A DNA stretch of 64,000 bases from Melanocharis versteri (taxonomy: Eukaryota; Chordata; Aves; Passeriformes; Melanocharitidae): positions 268,319 to 332,318 of the forward strand of contig VZTG01004270.1 in NCBI GenBank assembly GCA_013397845.1, given 5' to 3'. Each line of letters opens with the position of its first letter. The stretch's first letter is position 1. Position numbers and translations under genes: made by a program. This document shows positions 61,001-64,000 of this stretch, piece after piece. The notes beneath the pieces were generated by a model. The model was not told the DNA's origin, ran no database searches, and worked only from the letters and a program-made list of their open reading frames with translations.

Positions 61001-64000
61001 GAGAGCCGGGCTCGGGAACAGCGCCAGGGGCAGGCTCAGGACATCTCGTGGGTACTCCTGATGCCAGGGCCGTTCCCAGAGGAGCACAAAGGCCTCAGGG
61101 ATGCCCTCAGCACATCCCTGGCACAGCTGGGAAGTTTTGCATCCTTCAAACCTGTCCTGACGCCGCAGTTCAAGGTACAGCCCCAGTGCTGTACCCTCCC
61201 TCTCCCCATCGCCTACCTCTGATTAGAGCCCTCAGAACAAACCTGCTAATGCCTTTCCCAAGCTCTCGCCCCCACACTTTTGCCATATAAATCACTATAA
61301 TTAAAGTGTTTGGAAAATGCTTTGGGAGCCCAGACAAGCATCCCCACATACTACACACCCAGCTTGGCAAGCCCGACTTCCTGCTGCACCCACCCTGCTG
61401 CCCCGGGCGCTGCATCCCTTCCCTCCCAAAACTCCCAGCAGGACAGCAGAGAGGACCGTTCCCAGGCTGCGCTCGCCCCAGGCTGCGGAGCTGCCTCTGG
61501 CTCAGACCCTGGCCAAGGCAGTGCACCGAGCAGCCTCCCAAACGGGGAGAGGCCAGGGAGATGGGACAGGAGCCCTGGCAGCCCTGGCATCACGGGCAAA
61601 GCCTGGGCAAGGCTGCGAGGGGAGGCAGAGGTGCTGGAGGTTCTGGGCGAGTCGCTGCTGTTCACGCCTCTCTGTCACCAGCTCGGAGAACGGCTGGAAC
61701 CTGGGTGTAGAGAAACCTGGGCAGAAAGCCCCTTGGAGAGAGCGTGGAGGGCATGGCACACTCCACCTGGCACTGGCCCTTCTGCTCATCTCGGGGCAAT
61801 GAGCCCACGGGCCTGTCCACGGCCCCTTTCTCCCTGGCTCCCCGGCGCAGAGGAGGCAGCAGAGGTGAGCCCTGGAGGAGCAGGCAGGGCTGGTGGGGCC
61901 CAGGTAGGAGGGCAGGGCTGCTCTGGAGACTGGCAGAGCCTGCTGGGATGGCCTGGGCACCACGATGCGGTCCCAGCTTTCCCCTCCAGCACAGCTCTGC
62001 GGGGCAGGAGCAGGTCCCATCCTGCCCTAAACCAAGGCATGAAGAACACAAGAGGTTTTGGCCTGTCTTTTTAACTTGGAGCAGAGCAGTCCTTCAGGAG
62101 CTGGTGTGATCCACCACCGGGAGGAAGAAAAAGCCGTTTTTCAAGCCATGGGCAGCAACATCCATGAAACATTAATTTTCAACACTGAGCCCCTGGAGTG
62201 CGGATCAAAGCAACTGCGTGAAGAGGCAAAGGCAAAAGGAAGGAACAGAGCAGCAGGCGAGGAGACAGAGCTGCCTAAATGGGAGTGGCACAGGCATGAA
62301 GCGACTCTCAGGAGCCCTGTGGATGGGGCCAGGCAGGCACAGGGGCCCGAGCAGAGCAGCTCCTGACAGGGAGGAGCCTCCCAGGACACCGGTGTCCATG
62401 CACAGCATAGATCCTCATCTCACCGTCCCTGGAGCCACCACTGCCTGGTGTCCTGGCCCCCTCCTGGCCTTCCTCCAGTGACCACTTCTGATGGTGTCCC
62501 CAGGCCCCTCATCCCCACTCCTGAGCTCCGTGGTTCCCTGCGTAGATTCCTCTAGTGGATCCCTGCCTGTTTGTCCTCATGTCTCCCGCTGTGCTCAGCT
62601 GGCACCAGCTGTGCCCTGTGCCAGGAATATTTGAGTCACCTGGACTTTCCTGCTCTATTCTCAACTTTCCTGCTCTATTCTCAAGAACCCTGCTGCTCCC
62701 TGGTGCCAGCACTGCTGGCCCTGCCACAGTAGCCCAGGTGCCAGCCTGCAGCAAGGGCACCTTCCCACCCAGCACACTGGCCGCTGCAGCTGTTGGAGGG
62801 TGGGGAGCTGAACACCTCAGTTTCTCCCCAGGGTTCACCTCCAGAGCTGGGTCCCAGTTCCACTCCACGCCTGTGCTGACTGGGAGGAGGTGGCTGTGCT
62901 GCAGGCAGCACCTTCTGCTGTCCCAAGGGTGCGGTGCCCGATGATCACCCCAGCCCCTGCCCTCCTGCACCAGGACAGCCGTGCAGGGGCATTGCTGCAT
63001 CCCCTGCACCTTGACACTCTCCCTCTGCTTTCCCAGTCACCCAACGAGTCCAAGATCCACGTGCAAGGATCTGCAACTGTCCTTGATCAGGGGCCATTGC
63101 GGGGATTTCACGGGCTGACAGAGCCTGTGACCATGGGAAGGTCTGTTGTTTGCTGCCACTTATTCTTCCTCAGCAGGGAGGGTTTGGCAGCCCTGCTCTC
63201 TGTGCAGGCAGAGCTCAGTCCTGCTCCCAGCTCCTGCTCAGCGTGTATTTTTACCTTTTAATGAAAGCAACTGAACTGCCTGAAGTTGCCTCTCAACTCT
63301 TCTCTGGGGCTTGGATTGCCAAGAAATGATTGACGCGTTTAATAGAGGCAGTGGGTGCACAGGAATTTGGCAGGAGCCCAGGCTCATGATACACAAAGGA
63401 TACTGCCATTCCTGCTCAGGATTTCTGAGCCTCTGCTGTCTCAGAACACACCATCCTTGTGGGGGGGTCCTGCACTCTGGCTGAGCAGCTGTGAGCTCAG
63501 GAGCCCTGGGAACAGGGCAGGGGCTGAGCCGTGGCGATGGGGAGAAGGTTTGGGGCAGGGAGGGCTGTGTAGGGGCTGCAGTGCACAGCCCTGAGCGCAG
63601 GTTGGAGAAGCCAAGCCTCTCTCGGTGCCTTTTTGGTTTTTCTAGTGCTTTGAGCTGTGCGGGGTTTGTCCCCACACTGGGGGTGAATGTGCACAGCAGA
63701 TACTTGCCTGGTTTTGCATATACATGCTCGTGTGTGAGCCTGCATGTGAAAGAGGTTTTTTCTTACATTTCCTGGAGAGAAACCCCCCTGCCATGCACGG
63801 ACTAGTTTGGGAACAGCCCACACAGGTTGCATTTAGCACACATACCTGTGCTCCTGAACGCTCACATGCACACGCGTGAGCTCACCCGCACCTGCAGGTG
63901 CTCACCCTGCTCCCTGTCCCACACCTGAGCACTGGCATGTGCTGTGTGACACCCACACACCAGACAGGTGTCAGTCCCAACAAACCCATCACTCGGCACT
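58071..64000. other. downstream flank, no gene seen
   Basis: GC-rich non-coding DNA with many overlapping frames (largest 254 codons at 61310-62074, plus), none recognisable. AT-rich islands at 58855-59015 (with tttgattttaattagtgg) and 59786-59826 (with caatcaattggattcaatta) look like possible conserved elements. A 14-bp palindrome GCACCTGCAGGTGC at 63888-63901 holds two opposed E-boxes. No RNA gene seen. Confidence 0.5.
62644..62683 (+). repeat. 20-bp tandem duplication
   Basis: ACTTTCCTGCTCTATTCTCA occurs twice in direct succession with no mismatch, a recent slippage-type duplication. Confidence 0.9.

Overview
This is vertebrate nuclear DNA, almost certainly from a bird and most likely a songbird. 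It has no operons or densely packed genes. The repeats are avian in character: CR1 LINE pieces, some with the typical CR1 3' end, and several solo LTRs resembling families I remember as common in songbird genomes. Species-level identification is inference.

Only one protein-coding gene can be supported: the intronless POU-homeodomain transcription factor POU3F1 (Oct-6/SCIP/Tst-1), on the + strand. Its 3' part, holding the complete POU-specific domain, linker and POU homeodomain, lies at 47013-47668. Its N-terminal part and start codon fall in a 930-base run of N (46083-47012). A GC-rich 3' UTR with evenly spread UAUUUAU-like elements follows, with an AATAAA at 49449. A 34-bp minisatellite sits inside that 3' UTR.

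Layout: 1-46 kb is a non-coding desert upstream of POU3F1. It carries old LINE/SINE relics (about 1.1-1.4, 6.3-6.8, 10.7-10.9 and 37.4-37.9 kb), two inverted copies of one solo LTR family with 6-bp target duplications (13.2 and 22.25 kb), an LTR whose purine tract has expanded (19.9-20.6 kb), a CpG-rich patch beside a polypyrimidine tract (21.3-21.6 kb), a CTGTG microsatellite (31 kb), a 560-bp LTR with a double AP-1 palindrome (35.2-35.8 kb) and another LTR-like block (44.4-44.8 kb). 46.0-48.6 kb is the POU3F1 CpG island. 49.5-64 kb is GC-richer non-coding flank in which short AT-rich islands stand out, including a four-copy alternating TGATGTATTA element (57.98-58.07 kb) and a perfect ONECUT-like inverted repeat (54.96-55.00 kb). 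These are the best candidates for regulatory DNA.

Nearly all open frames of 60-220 codons outside POU3F1 look like chance. They overlap each other in several frames on both strands, resemble no family I recognise, and often cross repeats. I found no convincing tRNA, rRNA or CRISPR array and no previously undescribed protein system. The interest of the window lies in non-coding structure around one developmental regulator.
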